Of a DNA stretch of 64,000 nt, positions 45,384-55,100 are shown in pieces. This stretch comes from Arthrobacter sp. Soc17.1.1.1 (GTDB lineage Bacteria; Actinomycetota; Actinomycetes; Actinomycetales; Micrococcaceae). The translations under genes and the position numbers were made by a program. Position 1 is the first letter of the stretch. Every line of letters begins with the position of its first letter. Under the pieces are notes generated by a model. The model was given only the letters and a program-made list of their open reading frames with translations, was not told the DNA's origin and did no database searches. The stretch spans positions 1,488,001 through 1,552,000 of the forward strand of contig NZ_JBAJII010000001.1 in NCBI RefSeq assembly GCF_036867195.1, in the 5' to 3' direction.

Positions 45384-46063
45384 CGGTTCTCCTCCTTCGG
45401 GGCGGCGGCGAGGATGCGGGTGATCTCGTCCGTCGCCGTCGTCTTCATCATGGCGTGCAGGATGTCGCCCTGCTGGTAGCTCGTCTCGGCGGTCGGGAGG
45501 ATGCCCTCGCCGAAGCGCGTGAGGTAGGCGATCCGCACGCCGCTGGCGGCCTCGATGCTGCGCAGCGACCGCCCGAGCCAGGCGTCCGCGAGCGCGAGCT
45601 CGGCGAGGATCAGGCGGCCGGAGGTCTCGCGGAAGTCGCCGTTGATGGTCTGCTCGGGCAGGATCCGCCGCAGCACCTGGTCCGCGCTCCAGCGGACCGC
45701 GGCAACCGTGGGGATGCCGAGGCGCTGGTAGATCTCGGCGCGCCCCGGGTCGTAGATGCGGGCGACGACGTGCGGCACGTGGAAGGTCTCGCGGGCCACG
45801 CGCGTGGCGAGGATGTTGGAGTTGTCGCCGCTGGACACCGCCGCGAACGCGTAGGCGTCGCCGATCTCCGCGTACTTCAGGGTCTCCCGGTCGAAGCCGA
45901 CCCCGGTCACCTTGCGACCACCGAACGAGGACCGCAGCCGGCGGAACGCGCGGTCGTCCTGGTCGATGATCGCTACCGAGTGCCCGGAGTCGTCGAGCGT
46001 GTGCGCCAGACTGACGCCCACCCTGCCGCACCCCATGATCACGAAATGAGCCACCGAGGGCAC
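45380..46063 (-). CDS. TrkA-family K+ uptake regulatory protein (first of pair)
   Basis: This 227-residue RCK protein has the nucleotide motif MGCGRVGVSLAHTL followed by VAIIDQDDRAF, and a C-terminal RCK-C half. It is translationally coupled to the downstream TrkA gene. The GTG start at 46063 lies in the divergent gap with the APC transporter gene. The two regulators and that transporter may form one K+ uptake system, an inference from conserved gene order. Confidence 0.9.
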   Translation of the reverse strand: MPSVAHFVIMGCGRVGVSLAHTLDDSGHSVAIIDQDDRAFRRLRSSFGGRKVTGVGFDRETLKYAEIGDAYAFAAVSSGDNSNILATRVARETFHVPHVVARIYDPGRAEIYQRLGIPTVAAVRWSADQVLRRILPEQTINGDFRETSGRLILAELALADAWLGRSLRSIEAASGVRIAYLTRFGEGILPTAETSYQQGDILHAMMKTTATDEITRILAAAPKEENR

Positions 46064-46143
46064 CCCTGATTCTTGGTGTAGATCCTGCTGTTCCGTGCCG
46101 TACCAGCACCAAGCCTAGTGGCTGCCCGGGAGCGCGGACGCGC

Positions 46144-46149
46144 TAGTGT
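46144..46149 (+). promoter_or_regulatory. -10 box for the APC transporter gene
   Basis: TAGTGT (TANNNT) ends 7 nt before the GTG at 46157, with no Shine-Dalgarno, consistent with a leaderless mRNA. Confidence 0.5.
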
Positions 46150-46156
46150 TTGGGCT

Positions 46157-48133
46157 GTGCTGACTTTTCTCGAGGCTGTCAAGAGGGTGCTGGTGGGCAA
46201 GCCCTTCGCCAGTGACAGGTTGAGGAGCAGGACCCTGCCGAAGCGCCTCGCCATGCCCGTCTTCTCCGCGAGCGCGCTCTCGTCCGTCGCGTACGCGCCG
46301 GACGAGATCCTCCTGACCCTCGCCCTCGCGGGGGTGGCGGCGGTGGCCATCTCCCCCTGGGTGGGTGTGGCCGTGATCGCGGTGCTGCTCGTCGTCGTCG
46401 CCTCCTACCGCCAGGCGATGCGCGCCTATCCGTCCGGCGGGGGCGACTACGAGATCGCCAAGCGGAACATCGGCCCGCGGGCCGGGACCACCGTCGCGTC
46501 GGCGCTGATGATCGACTACGTCCTCACGGTCGCCGTCTCGGTCTCCGCGGCAGCCCAGTACGTCGTCTCGCTCGCCCCGGCGCTCGAGGGCGTCCGGGTG
46601 GTGCTGGCCGTCGTGGGGGTCGCCGTGCTCGTGCTGCTGAACCTGCGCGGCATCACGCGCGGCGTCCGGGCCCGCGCCGTCATCACGTACGCCTTCCTCG
46701 CCGGGATCCTCGCCCTCTGCGCCACCGGGATCGCCCAGGCCCTCTCGGGCACCCTCGCCGAGGCGCCGAGCGCACGCTTCGAGATCATGCCGGAGGCGGC
46801 CTTCGACGCCGGCCTCATGGGCCTGGCCGGCGCGCTCCTGATCCTGCGGGCCTTCTCGGCGGGCGCCGCGGCCCTGACCGGGCTCGAGGGGCCCGTGTCC
46901 AACGTGCCGCGCTTCCAGGCGCCGCAGAGCCGGAACGCCGCGACGACGATCCTCATCCTCGGGCTCGTGTCCTCGGCGATGCTCGCGGGCGTCATCTACC
47001 TCGCCAACGCCGCCCGCGTCCACGTGGTGCAGGACCCCGGCGCGCAGCTGCGCCTCGACGGCGGGCCCGTCCCGGCGGACTACATCCAGGCGCCGGTGGT
47101 CAGCCAGCTGGCCCGGACCGTGTTCGACGCCGGGTCCCCGGCCTTCTACGGCGTGGTCGCCGTGACGGCCCTGATCCTCCTGCTCGCCGCCCATGCGGCC
47201 TTCGCCGCGTTCCCCGTGCTGGCGTCCACGCTCGCCACCGACGGCTACCTGCCGCGCCAGCTGCGCACCCGCGGGGACCGGCTGACCTTCAGCAACGGCA
47301 TCCTCCTGCTCGGCCTCGGCGCCGTGGTGCTCATCGTCCTCTTCCGGGCGGACGTCACCGCGCTCGTCCAGCTGTACATCGTGGGCGTGTTCGTCTCCTT
47401 CACGGGCGGACAGCTCGGGCTGGTCCTCCACTGGACCCGTGCCCTGCGCAGCACCGTCGGCACCCAGGAGCGCTGGGCCATGCGCAAGTCGCGGGCCATC
47501 AACACGCTCGGCTTCGCGCTCACCGCGGCGGTGCTCGTCGTCGTGCTCGTCACCAAGTTCGAGTACGGGGCATGGATCGCCGTGCTCGCGATGGCCGTGC
47601 TCGTCGCCGTCATGCGCAGCATCAAGAAGCACTACGACGTGGTGGCCGCGGAGCTCGCCATCGACGACGCCGTCCACCTCCGGGCGCTCCCCTCCCGGGT
47701 GCACGCCGTGATCCTCGTCTCCCACGTCCGGAAGCCGGTGCTGCGCGCGCTGGCGTTCGCACGGGCCTCCCGGCCCTCCCGCCTCGACGCCATCACGGTG
47801 GACGTCGACCCCGAACAGACGCGCCGCACCCTCGCCGACTGGGAGCGATACGAGATCCCCGTGCCCATCACGGTCCTCGCCTCGCCCTACCGCGACACCA
47901 TCACCCCGATCCTCGAATACATCACCACGATGCGGCGGGACTCCCCGCGCGACCTCGTGGTGGTCTACATCCCCGAGTACGTGGTGGGAAGGTGGTGGGA
48001 GCAGCTCGTGCACAACCAGACGGCCCTGCGCATCAAGGCGCGCCTGCACTTCGTGCCCGGCGTGATGGTGGCCAGTGTGCCGTGGCAGCTCGCGTCCTCC
48101 GACGCGACCCGCATCTACCAGGACCTGAAGTAG
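46157..48133 (+). CDS. APC family permease (likely K+-linked)
   Basis: This 658-residue transporter has about 12 membrane helices in the first ~440 residues (for example LSSVAYAPDEILLTLALAG and PSGGGDYEIAKRNIGPRAG) and a ~200-residue cytoplasmic C-terminal domain (HAVILVSHVRKPVLRALAFARAS...) resembling a universal-stress-like fold. In actinobacteria this permease lies divergent from the TrkA pair. Related proteins (KimA type) import K+, so potassium is the leading substrate, unproven here. The GTG at 46157 was chosen from the -10 position. Confidence 0.85.
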   Translation: MLTFLEAVKRVLVGKPFASDRLRSRTLPKRLAMPVFSASALSSVAYAPDEILLTLALAGVAAVAISPWVGVAVIAVLLVVVASYRQAMRAYPSGGGDYEIAKRNIGPRAGTTVASALMIDYVLTVAVSVSAAAQYVVSLAPALEGVRVVLAVVGVAVLVLLNLRGITRGVRARAVITYAFLAGILALCATGIAQALSGTLAEAPSARFEIMPEAAFDAGLMGLAGALLILRAFSAGAAALTGLEGPVSNVPRFQAPQSRNAATTILILGLVSSAMLAGVIYLANAARVHVVQDPGAQLRLDGGPVPADYIQAPVVSQLARTVFDAGSPAFYGVVAVTALILLLAAHAAFAAFPVLASTLATDGYLPRQLRTRGDRLTFSNGILLLGLGAVVLIVLFRADVTALVQLYIVGVFVSFTGGQLGLVLHWTRALRSTVGTQERWAMRKSRAINTLGFALTAAVLVVVLVTKFEYGAWIAVLAMAVLVAVMRSIKKHYDVVAAELAIDDAVHLRALPSRVHAVILVSHVRKPVLRALAFARASRPSRLDAITVDVDPEQTRRTLADWERYEIPVPITVLASPYRDTITPILEYITTMRRDSPRDLVVVYIPEYVVGRWWEQLVHNQTALRIKARLHFVPGVMVASVPWQLASSDATRIYQDLK

Positions 48134-48138
48134 GAACA

Positions 48139-49539
48139 ATGACCGCCCCTGAGCCATCACCAGCACCCGCGACCGACGCCACCGACGTCACCGGTGAGAA
48201 CGCAACCGAACCCGCAGGACCCGCAGGACCCGCAGGACCGGCCCCGACGGCGGTGCTCACCGTCGAGCGGCCCGCGCACGGCGGCCACTTCGTGGCCCGG
48301 CACGAGGGCCGCGTGGTGTTCGTCCGGCATGCGCTCCCGGGCGAGCGCGTGCGGGTCCGCTTCACCGGCACGGACGACGACGCCAGCTTCTGGCGGGCCG
48401 ACGTCGTCGAGGTGCTCGAGGCCTCGCCGCACCGCGTCACGCATCCCTGGCCGCTCGCGGACGCCCTCTTCACCGCGGCCCGCGGGCGTGCGCCCGTCGG
48501 CGGGGCCGAGTTCGGGCACATCGCGCTCGACGAGCAGCGGCGCCTGAAGGCCGCGATCTTCGAGGAGCAGCTCACCCGCCTCGCGAGGACCGAGCGGTCG
48601 GTGACCGCGGAACCCGCGCCGGGGGAGGCCGCCGACGGGCTCGCCTGGCGCACCCGGGCGGCCTTCGCCGTCGACGCCGCCGGCCGGCTGGCCATGCACC
48701 TGCACCGCTCGCACGCCGTCGTCCCCGTCCGGGTGATGCCCCTGGCCGTCCCCGCGATCAACGCGCTGCGGCTGTGGGCCCTCGACTTCTCGGGCATCGA
48801 GCGGGTGGACGTGGCCGCACCGTCCGGTGGGGGAGAGCCGCTGGTCCTCCTCGTCCCCGCCGCCGGCACCTCCCCGCGGCGCGTCGCGGCCGTGGCGTCC
48901 TCGATCGACGGCGCCTCGGTGGGCGTCCTCGACGCCGAGTCCGGCCAGGTGCGGCGGCTCAGCGGGCGGACCTGGCTGCAGGAGAGCGTGCTGGGCGTCG
49001 ACTACCGCGTCACGGGGGCCGGTTTCTGGCAGATCCACCGCGGTGCCCCCGAGGCCCTCGTCTCGGCGGTGCTCGACGGCCTCCAGCCCGCTGCGGGCGA
49101 GCGGATCGCCGACCTCTACGCAGGGGCCGGGCTGTTCACCGTGCCGCTCGCGCGTGCCGTGGGCCCGGCCGGGGCCGTGCTGTCCGTCGAGGGATCGGCC
49201 GGGACGAGCCGCGACGCCAGGCGCAACCTCCACGGCCAGGACCAGGTGGCGATCGTGCAGGGCCGGGTGGACGCCGTGCTCGGCCGCTGGAGCGAGCCGC
49301 TCGACGCCGTGCTGCTGGACCCGCCGCGCGCGGGCGCCGGGAAGAAGGTGGTCCGGCAGATCCTCGACGCAGCCCCCCGCGTGGTCGGGTACGTGTCGTG
49401 CGACCCGGCGTCGTTCGCCCGCGACCTCGGCTACTTCCTCGCCGCCGGCTGGACGCTCGACACCCTCAGGGTGTTCGACCTCTACCCCCACACGCATCAC
49501 ATGGAATCGTTCGCGCGCCTCCTGCCACCGTCGGCCTGA
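48139..49539 (+). CDS. TrmA/RlmD-family RNA methyltransferase lacking the iron-sulfur site
   Basis: This 466-residue protein has an N-terminal TRAM-type domain ([28 protein letters not shown]). A SAM-binding domain follows ([16 protein letters not shown]), with the catalytic motif DPPRAGAG and the nucleophilic cysteine in [12 protein letters not shown]. It should form 5-methyluridine in RNA. The whole protein contains a single cysteine, so the [4Fe-4S] ligands of RlmD are absent. The ATG follows TAGGAAC, 5 nt after the permease stop, so the two genes are co-transcribed. Confidence 0.88.
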   Translation: MTAPEPSPAPATDATDVTGENATEPAGPAGPAGPAPTAVLTVERPAHGGHFVARHEGRVVFVRHALPGERVRVRFTGTDDDASFWRADVVEVLEASPHRVTHPWPLADALFTAARGRAPVGGAEFGHIALDEQRRLKAAIFEEQLTRLARTERSVTAEPAPGEAADGLAWRTRAAFAVDAAGRLAMHLHRSHAVVPVRVMPLAVPAINALRLWALDFSGIERVDVAAPSGGGEPLVLLVPAAGTSPRRVAAVASSIDGASVGVLDAESGQVRRLSGRTWLQESVLGVDYRVTGAGFWQIHRGAPEALVSAVLDGLQPAAGERIADLYAGAGLFTVPLARAVGPAGAVLSVEGSAGTSRDARRNLHGQDQVAIVQGRVDAVLGRWSEPLDAVLLDPPRAGAGKKVVRQILDAAPRVVGYVSCDPASFARDLGYFLAAGWTLDTLRVFDLYPHTHHMESFARLLPPSA

Positions 49540-49620
49540 CGACGGGCCCGGCGACCGGCCTGACGATCGGGCGGGCGCGGATCGCCGGGTCCCATGGCAC
49601 CGGGCCGGAAGCCCGAACGT

Positions 49621-49626
49621 TAGAGT
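49621..49626 (+). promoter_or_regulatory. Candidate -10 box for dxs
   Basis: TAGAGT (TANNNT) in the AT-richer string GTTAGAGTTAAGACC lies 55 nt before the dxs ATG. No strong -35 box is seen. Confidence 0.4.
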
Positions 49627-49681
49627 TAAGACCAATCAGCGGCGATTCCTTCGCCACGCCGAACGAACCGAGGAGGCGCCG

Positions 49682-51655
49682 ATGGGACTTCTGGAGACTA
49701 TCCACGGCCCGCAGGACCTGAGCAAGCTCAGCGACACTCAGCTGACGGCTCTCGCCGGGGAGATCCGCTCCTTCCTGGTCAGCAACGTCTCGCGCACGGG
49801 CGGCCACCTGGGGCCAAACCTCGGGGTGGTGGAACTGACCCTCGGCATGCACCGTGTGTTCGACTCGCCCCGCGACAGCATCATCTTCGACACCGGGCAC
49901 CAGTCCTACGTGCACAAACTCGTGACCGGACGCCAGGACTTCAGCACCCTCCGCCAGCAGGGCGGACTGTCCGGCTACCCGTCCCGCGCCGAATCGGTGC
50001 ACGACGTCGTCGAGAGCTCGCACGCCTCGTCCTCGCTCTCGTGGGCCGACGGCATCTCCCGCGCGCGGGTCCTGAACGGCGAGGGCGACCGGTACACCGT
50101 CGTGCTCGTGGGCGACGGCGCCCTGACCGGTGGCATGGCCTGGGAGGCCCTCAACAACATCGCCGCGGACAAGCGGCGCCGCGTCGTGATCGTGGTCAAC
50201 GACAACGGCCGCTCCTACGCCCCGACCATCGGCGGCGTGGCCGACTACCTGGCGTCGCTGCGCCCCACCCTGGACTCCGTGCGGACGCACCGCGTGTACG
50301 AGCGGACCCTCGACTGGGTGAAGCAGCGCATGCAGGACGGCGGCACGATGGGCGAGTTCAGCTACAAGAGCCTGCACGCCATGAAGAAGGGCATCAAGGA
50401 CTGGTGGGCGCCCCAGGGCCTCTTCGAGGACCTCGGCATGAAGTACGTGGGTCCCGTGGACGGCCACGACCAGACCGCCGTCGAGCAGGCGCTGCACCTC
50501 GCCAAGAACTACGAGGGGCCCGTGATCGTCCACGCGATCACCGAGAAGGGCCACGGCTACGCCCCGGCCCGCGCACACGAGGCCGACCAGTTCCACGCCG
50601 TCGGCGTGATCGATCCCGAGACGGGGGAGCCCGTCGACGCGGCGGGCCAGCAGTCCTGGACCTCCGTCTTCGCGAACGAGATCGCGGACATCGCCGACGA
50701 GCGCCCCGACATCGTGGGCATCACGGGCGCCATGCTCATCCCCGTGGGCCTCCACCGCTTCGCAGCACGCCACCCCGACCGGGTGTTCGACGTCGGAATC
50801 GCCGAGCAGCACGCGCTCACGAGCGCGGCCGGCATGGCCTTCGGCGGTCTGCACCCCGTGATCGCCCTGTACGCGACGTTCCTCAACCGTGCCTTCGACC
50901 AGCTGCTCATGGACGTCGCCCTCCACAAGGCGGGCGTGACGGTGGTCCTCGACCGCTCCGGCGTCACGGGGCCCGACGGCGCGAGCCACCACGGCATGTG
51001 GGACCTCGCCCTGCTGCAGGCCGTCCCCGGCCTGCACCTCGCCGCTCCGCGCGATGCGTCCCGGCTCCGTGAGGAGCTCCGGGAGGCCGTCGCCATCAGT
51101 GACGCCCCAAGTGTGGTGCGCTACTCCAAGGGGTCCGTCGGCGCGGAGGTCGAGGCGATCGAGCGGCTCGACGACGGCGTCGACGTCCTGTCCCGCCGTC
51201 CGGCCGGGTCCCGCCACAACGACGTCCTGATCGTGAGCGTCGGTGCCATGAGCGAGCTCGCCCTGGACGTGTCCAACCGGCTCGGTGCTCAGGGGATCAG
51301 CTCGACCGTCATCGATCCGCGCTGGCTCCTGCCGGTGCGCCGGTCCGTCATCGACCTCGCCGCCGAACACCGCATCGTGATCGTCATCGAGGACGGGGTG
51401 AGGGCCGGCGGTGTCGGTTCCAGGATCCGCCAGGAGATGCGGTCCGCGGGCGTCGACACCGCGCTCAACGAGGTGGGCCTCCCGGTCGAGTTCCTCGACC
51501 ACGGGTCCCGCAACCAGGTGCTCGAGCGCGTGGGCCTCACCGCCCAGCAGATCACGCACGACGTGGTCGCGCAGGTGCTGGGCACCAAGGTGCCGGTCGC
51601 GCGGCCGCTCGCCGGGGACCACGCACCCGCGACGGGTCAGCTCCCGAAGCTCTGA
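49682..51655 (+). CDS. dxs: 1-deoxy-D-xylulose-5-phosphate synthase
   Basis: This 657-residue thiamine-diphosphate enzyme makes DXP from pyruvate and glyceraldehyde-3-phosphate, the first step of the MEP isoprenoid pathway. Marks are [17 protein letters not shown], the ThDP/Mg motif [16 protein letters not shown] (from about residue 144), and the transketolase-like [15 protein letters not shown]. The C-terminal domain is complete. The ATG follows GAGGAGGCGCC. Length is slightly above the usual ~630-640. Confidence 0.97.
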   Translation: MGLLETIHGPQDLSKLSDTQLTALAGEIRSFLVSNVSRTGGHLGPNLGVVELTLGMHRVFDSPRDSIIFDTGHQSYVHKLVTGRQDFSTLRQQGGLSGYPSRAESVHDVVESSHASSSLSWADGISRARVLNGEGDRYTVVLVGDGALTGGMAWEALNNIAADKRRRVVIVVNDNGRSYAPTIGGVADYLASLRPTLDSVRTHRVYERTLDWVKQRMQDGGTMGEFSYKSLHAMKKGIKDWWAPQGLFEDLGMKYVGPVDGHDQTAVEQALHLAKNYEGPVIVHAITEKGHGYAPARAHEADQFHAVGVIDPETGEPVDAAGQQSWTSVFANEIADIADERPDIVGITGAMLIPVGLHRFAARHPDRVFDVGIAEQHALTSAAGMAFGGLHPVIALYATFLNRAFDQLLMDVALHKAGVTVVLDRSGVTGPDGASHHGMWDLALLQAVPGLHLAAPRDASRLREELREAVAISDAPSVVRYSKGSVGAEVEAIERLDDGVDVLSRRPAGSRHNDVLIVSVGAMSELALDVSNRLGAQGISSTVIDPRWLLPVRRSVIDLAAEHRIVIVIEDGVRAGGVGSRIRQEMRSAGVDTALNEVGLPVEFLDHGSRNQVLERVGLTAQQITHDVVAQVLGTKVPVARPLAGDHAPATGQLPKL

Positions 51656-51668
51656 GGACCCCTGGGGT

Positions 51669-51692
51669 CCCGTCCGCGCCGGCGCGGACGGG
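51669..51692. terminator. Hairpin after dxs (first)
   Basis: A 24-bp perfect palindrome, CCCGTCCGCGCC/GGCGCGGACGGG, starts 13 nt after the dxs stop codon. Confidence 0.7.
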
Positions 51693-51711
51693 GTCGTCGG
51701 GGCCGCCCCGC

Positions 51712-51736
51712 CCCGGAGCGCGCTCCGCGCTCCGGG
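51712..51736. terminator. Hairpin after dxs (second)
   Basis: An 11-bp stem, CCCGGAGCGCG, with loop CTC lies downstream of the first hairpin. Together they probably end dxs transcription. Confidence 0.65.
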
Positions 51737-51779
51737 CGGGCTCGCCGTCACGGGACCCCCTCGAGGAGGTGTGGTGTGA

Positions 51780-51785
51780 GATAAT
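51780..51785 (+). promoter_or_regulatory. Candidate rne promoter (-10 GATAAT)
   Basis: GATAAT with the upstream TGTGA lies just past the dxs terminators. A start near 51792 would give a leader of ~320 nt. No -35 box is obvious. Confidence 0.5.
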
Positions 51786-52113
51786 GACGAAGGCTGGCGA
51801 GGGAACCACATTCCTCCGCCGGTCCAGTGACAGGCTTCCGTTCAGCCAGCGACGCTTCCGTCCTACCGAGTCCGCCCCGTCGGCGGAAGTAGGTGGAATC
51901 CGCTGGAGGAACCCACCGTCGACAAGGGCGGCTGAGGTGGAAAAGCGCCACTGGTCTCCGAGTGATTCCGCACCCCCAATGACGGTGTGACCTCGGACGA
52001 TATGACAACGACTTCCGGTCAGCCGCCGGGCGAAAGGCCCGCGGCCGGCCGACATACCGCCCTGGAGGGCGTTGGAATGTGGCCGACGCCGCAGGGGCTT
52101 GGAGCGAGCACCC
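51786..52113 (+). promoter_or_regulatory. Long structured 5' leader of rne
   Basis: This stretch of ~328 nt shows no convincing coding frame. CTTCCG (51855-51860) can pair with CGGAAG (51884-51889), while CCTAC (51862-51866) can pair with GTAGG (51889-51893), a crossed, pseudoknot-like arrangement. A small CGGGC-GAAAG-GCCCG hairpin lies at 52027-52041. RNase E messages are classically autoregulated through their leaders, so a control role is plausible, but no known RNA family was recognised. Confidence 0.45.
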
Positions 52114-55100
52114 ATGGATCAGTCAGAACAGCTGGGGAACGACCAGAACACAACCGCTGCACCGGAGACCGTGCAGCCACCGGAGCAGGCCGCGCCGGTG
52201 AAGGCGCCGCGCAGGCGCCGCGCGGCCAGTGCCCCCGCGGGGGCCCCGCCCGCCGTGCAGGCGCCGGCCGTCGAGGCAACCGTCGCCGTCACCTCCGTCG
52301 CCGACACCTCCGGCACCGACACGGCCGGCACCGACACGTCCGCCGGCGAAGCGCCTGCCGCGCCGGTCCGCAAGCGGGCAACGCGCGCACGCAAGCCTGC
52401 CGTCGCCCCGACGGACACCCCGACGGACACCCCGGCGGACACCCCCGCAGAAGCCGCCCCGGCCCGTGCGGCGACGGAGCCGGTGACCGCCCCGGAGGCA
52501 GATGCCGCACCCGCCGCCCCCGTGAAGGCACCGCGGACACGGCGCCGCGCGGCCACGGCCGAGGCCGGCCCCGCCCGGCCCGTCGAACAGCCCCCCGTCG
52601 AACAGCCTCCCGTCGCCGGGACCACGACCGCCACAGCACCCGCCGAGGCCACCCCGAGCGCAGCCCCGCAGGAGACTGCAGCCCCGCAGGAGGCCGCAGC
52701 GCCGGCCGCCGCCGACGACGGCACCGACACCGCTACCGGCGAGAAGCCGGCGCGGGCGCGGCGCACCACCCGGACCCGCAGCCGCCGCGCCTCCGAGCCC
52801 GTCGACACCGCGAGTGATGCCGCGAGTGACACCGCCGGCGACGACACCGCGAGCAACGGCACCGCGAGCACCAGCACCGCGAGCGACGCCGTGGCGGGTG
52901 CGTCCGCCGGCCGGCAGGCCGGGCCGACGTCCGGCACCGCCAGCCCGGACGCCGACGCCGAGCAGGACGCGGACGACGCCGCGGACCAGCGCGTCGACGG
53001 ACACCGCGGCGACCCCTTCGCCGTCCCGGAGTCGCCCCTGTCGCTCCTGTTCCACGCACCCGATCTCAGCACCGTCACCGTGCCCTCCGTCAGGGTCACC
53101 GCGCCCCGCGAGGAGGACACGGAGGACGACACCGAGGGCCCCGAGGGTTCCGAGGACTCCAACCGCCGGTCACGGCGGAGCCGCCGCACCCGCAGCCGCC
53201 GGGGCGACGCGGTGCAGGGCGGGACGGCGTCGGAGGACGCCGAGGCCTCGGACGAGCAGCCCCCCACGAACGGTCCCGACGACGGCGCGGCCGTCACGTC
53301 ACGCCGTCGCCGCCGTCGCCGGCGCGGCGACCAGGACCTCGAGCTCTCGGGCGGCGACGACGACGATCCGCCCAATACGATCACGCGCGTCCGGGCACCC
53401 CGGCAGTCCAGCGAGCCCGTCTCGGACCGCGTCACCAGCGTGCGCGGCTCCACCCGGCTCGAGGCGAAGAAGCAGCGGCGTCGCGAATCCCGCGACACCG
53501 GCCGCCGCCGCCAGGTCATCACCGAGGCCGAGTTCCTCGCCCGCCGCGAGTCCGTGGACCGGCAGATGATCGTCCGCCAGCGCGACGACAGGATCCAGAT
53601 CGGCGTACTCGAGGACGGGATCCTCGCCGAGCACTTCGTCTCCCGGACCCAGCAGGACTCCCTGATCGGCAACGTGTACCTCGGCAAGGTGCAGAACGTG
53701 CTGCCGAGCATGGAGGCCGCCTTCGTGGACATCGGGCGCGGCCGCAACGCCGTCCTGTACGCCGGCGAGGTCAACTGGGACGCCGCGGGCCTCGACGGCC
53801 AGCCGCGCCGCATCGAGCTCGCACTGAAGTCCGGCGACCCCGTGCTGGTGCAGGTCACCAAGGACCCGGTGGGCCACAAGGGCGCCCGGCTCACGAGCCA
53901 GATCTCCCTGCCCGGCCGCTACCTCGTGTACGTCCCGGGCGGTTCCATGACGGGCATCTCGCGCAAGCTGCCCGACGTCGAGCGCAACCGCCTCAAGCGG
54001 ATCCTCAAGGACCGCCTGCCCGAGAACGCGGGCGTGATCGTCCGCACCGCGGCCGAGGGCGCCAGCGAGGAGGAGCTGACCCACGACATCAACCGGCTCC
54101 GCGCGCAGTGGGAGGAGATCGAGCGCAAGTCCGGCTCGACGAAGACCCTCGCACCCGAACTCCTGTACGGCGAGCCCGACCTCACCATCAAGGTGGTCCG
54201 GGACGTCTTCAACGAGGACTTCTCGAAGCTGGTCGTCTCCGGGGAGGACGCCTGGGACACCATCGAGGCCTACGTCATGTACGTGGCACCTGATCTCGTG
54301 GGACGCCTTGAGAAGTGGACGGGCGAGGAGGACATCTTCGCGGCGTCGCGCATCGACGAGCAGATCGCGAAGGCGCTCGAGCGGAAGGTGTTCCTCCCGT
54401 CGGGTGGTTCCCTCGTGATCGACCGGACCGAGGCCATGACCGTGGTCGACGTCAACACCGGCAAGTTCACCGGTAGCGGCGGCAACCTGGAGGAGACCGT
54501 CACCAAGAACAACCTCGAGGCCGCGGAGGAGGTCGTCCGGCAACTCCGCCTGCGCGACATCGGCGGCATCATCGTGATCGACTTCATCGACATGGTGCTC
54601 GAGGCGAACCGCGACCTCGTCCTCCGGCGCCTCGTGGAGTGCCTCGGACGGGACAGGACGAAGCACCAGGTCGCGGAGGTCACCTCGCTCGGCCTCGTCC
54701 AGATGACGCGCAAGCGCATGGGCACCGGCCTGCTGGAGGTCTTCGGGGAGGACTGCGAGCACTGTGCGGGCCGTGGCGTCGTGACGCACATGGAGCCGGT
54801 CGAACACCGCCGCTCCCTGCCCCTGCCCGAGAGCCAGCCGGCGCGCCAGGACAAGCCGTCCCGGAGCGAGCGCAAGCGCAACCGGGGCCGGAGCGGACAG
54901 CCGGTGGACGAGGTGCCCGTGCAGCTTCCCGCCCCCGTGGCGGAGAGCCCGGACCGTGCGGCGAAGGCCGAGGCCGCCCGTGCCGCGCTGGCGAGCATCG
55001 CGGCGGCGACTCACCACGCGCATGAGGACCAGGCGCACGAGGACCAGGCGGACGAGACGGTCGCCGAGGCCGACATCCAGGTGACCGAGGCCGTCCTCAC

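Noticed and set aside
51786..52113. RNase P or tmRNA-like RNA gene in the dxs-rne gap
   Set aside because: The conserved cores of those RNAs (for example the RNase P P4 elements) could not be found. The stretch is better explained as the rne leader.
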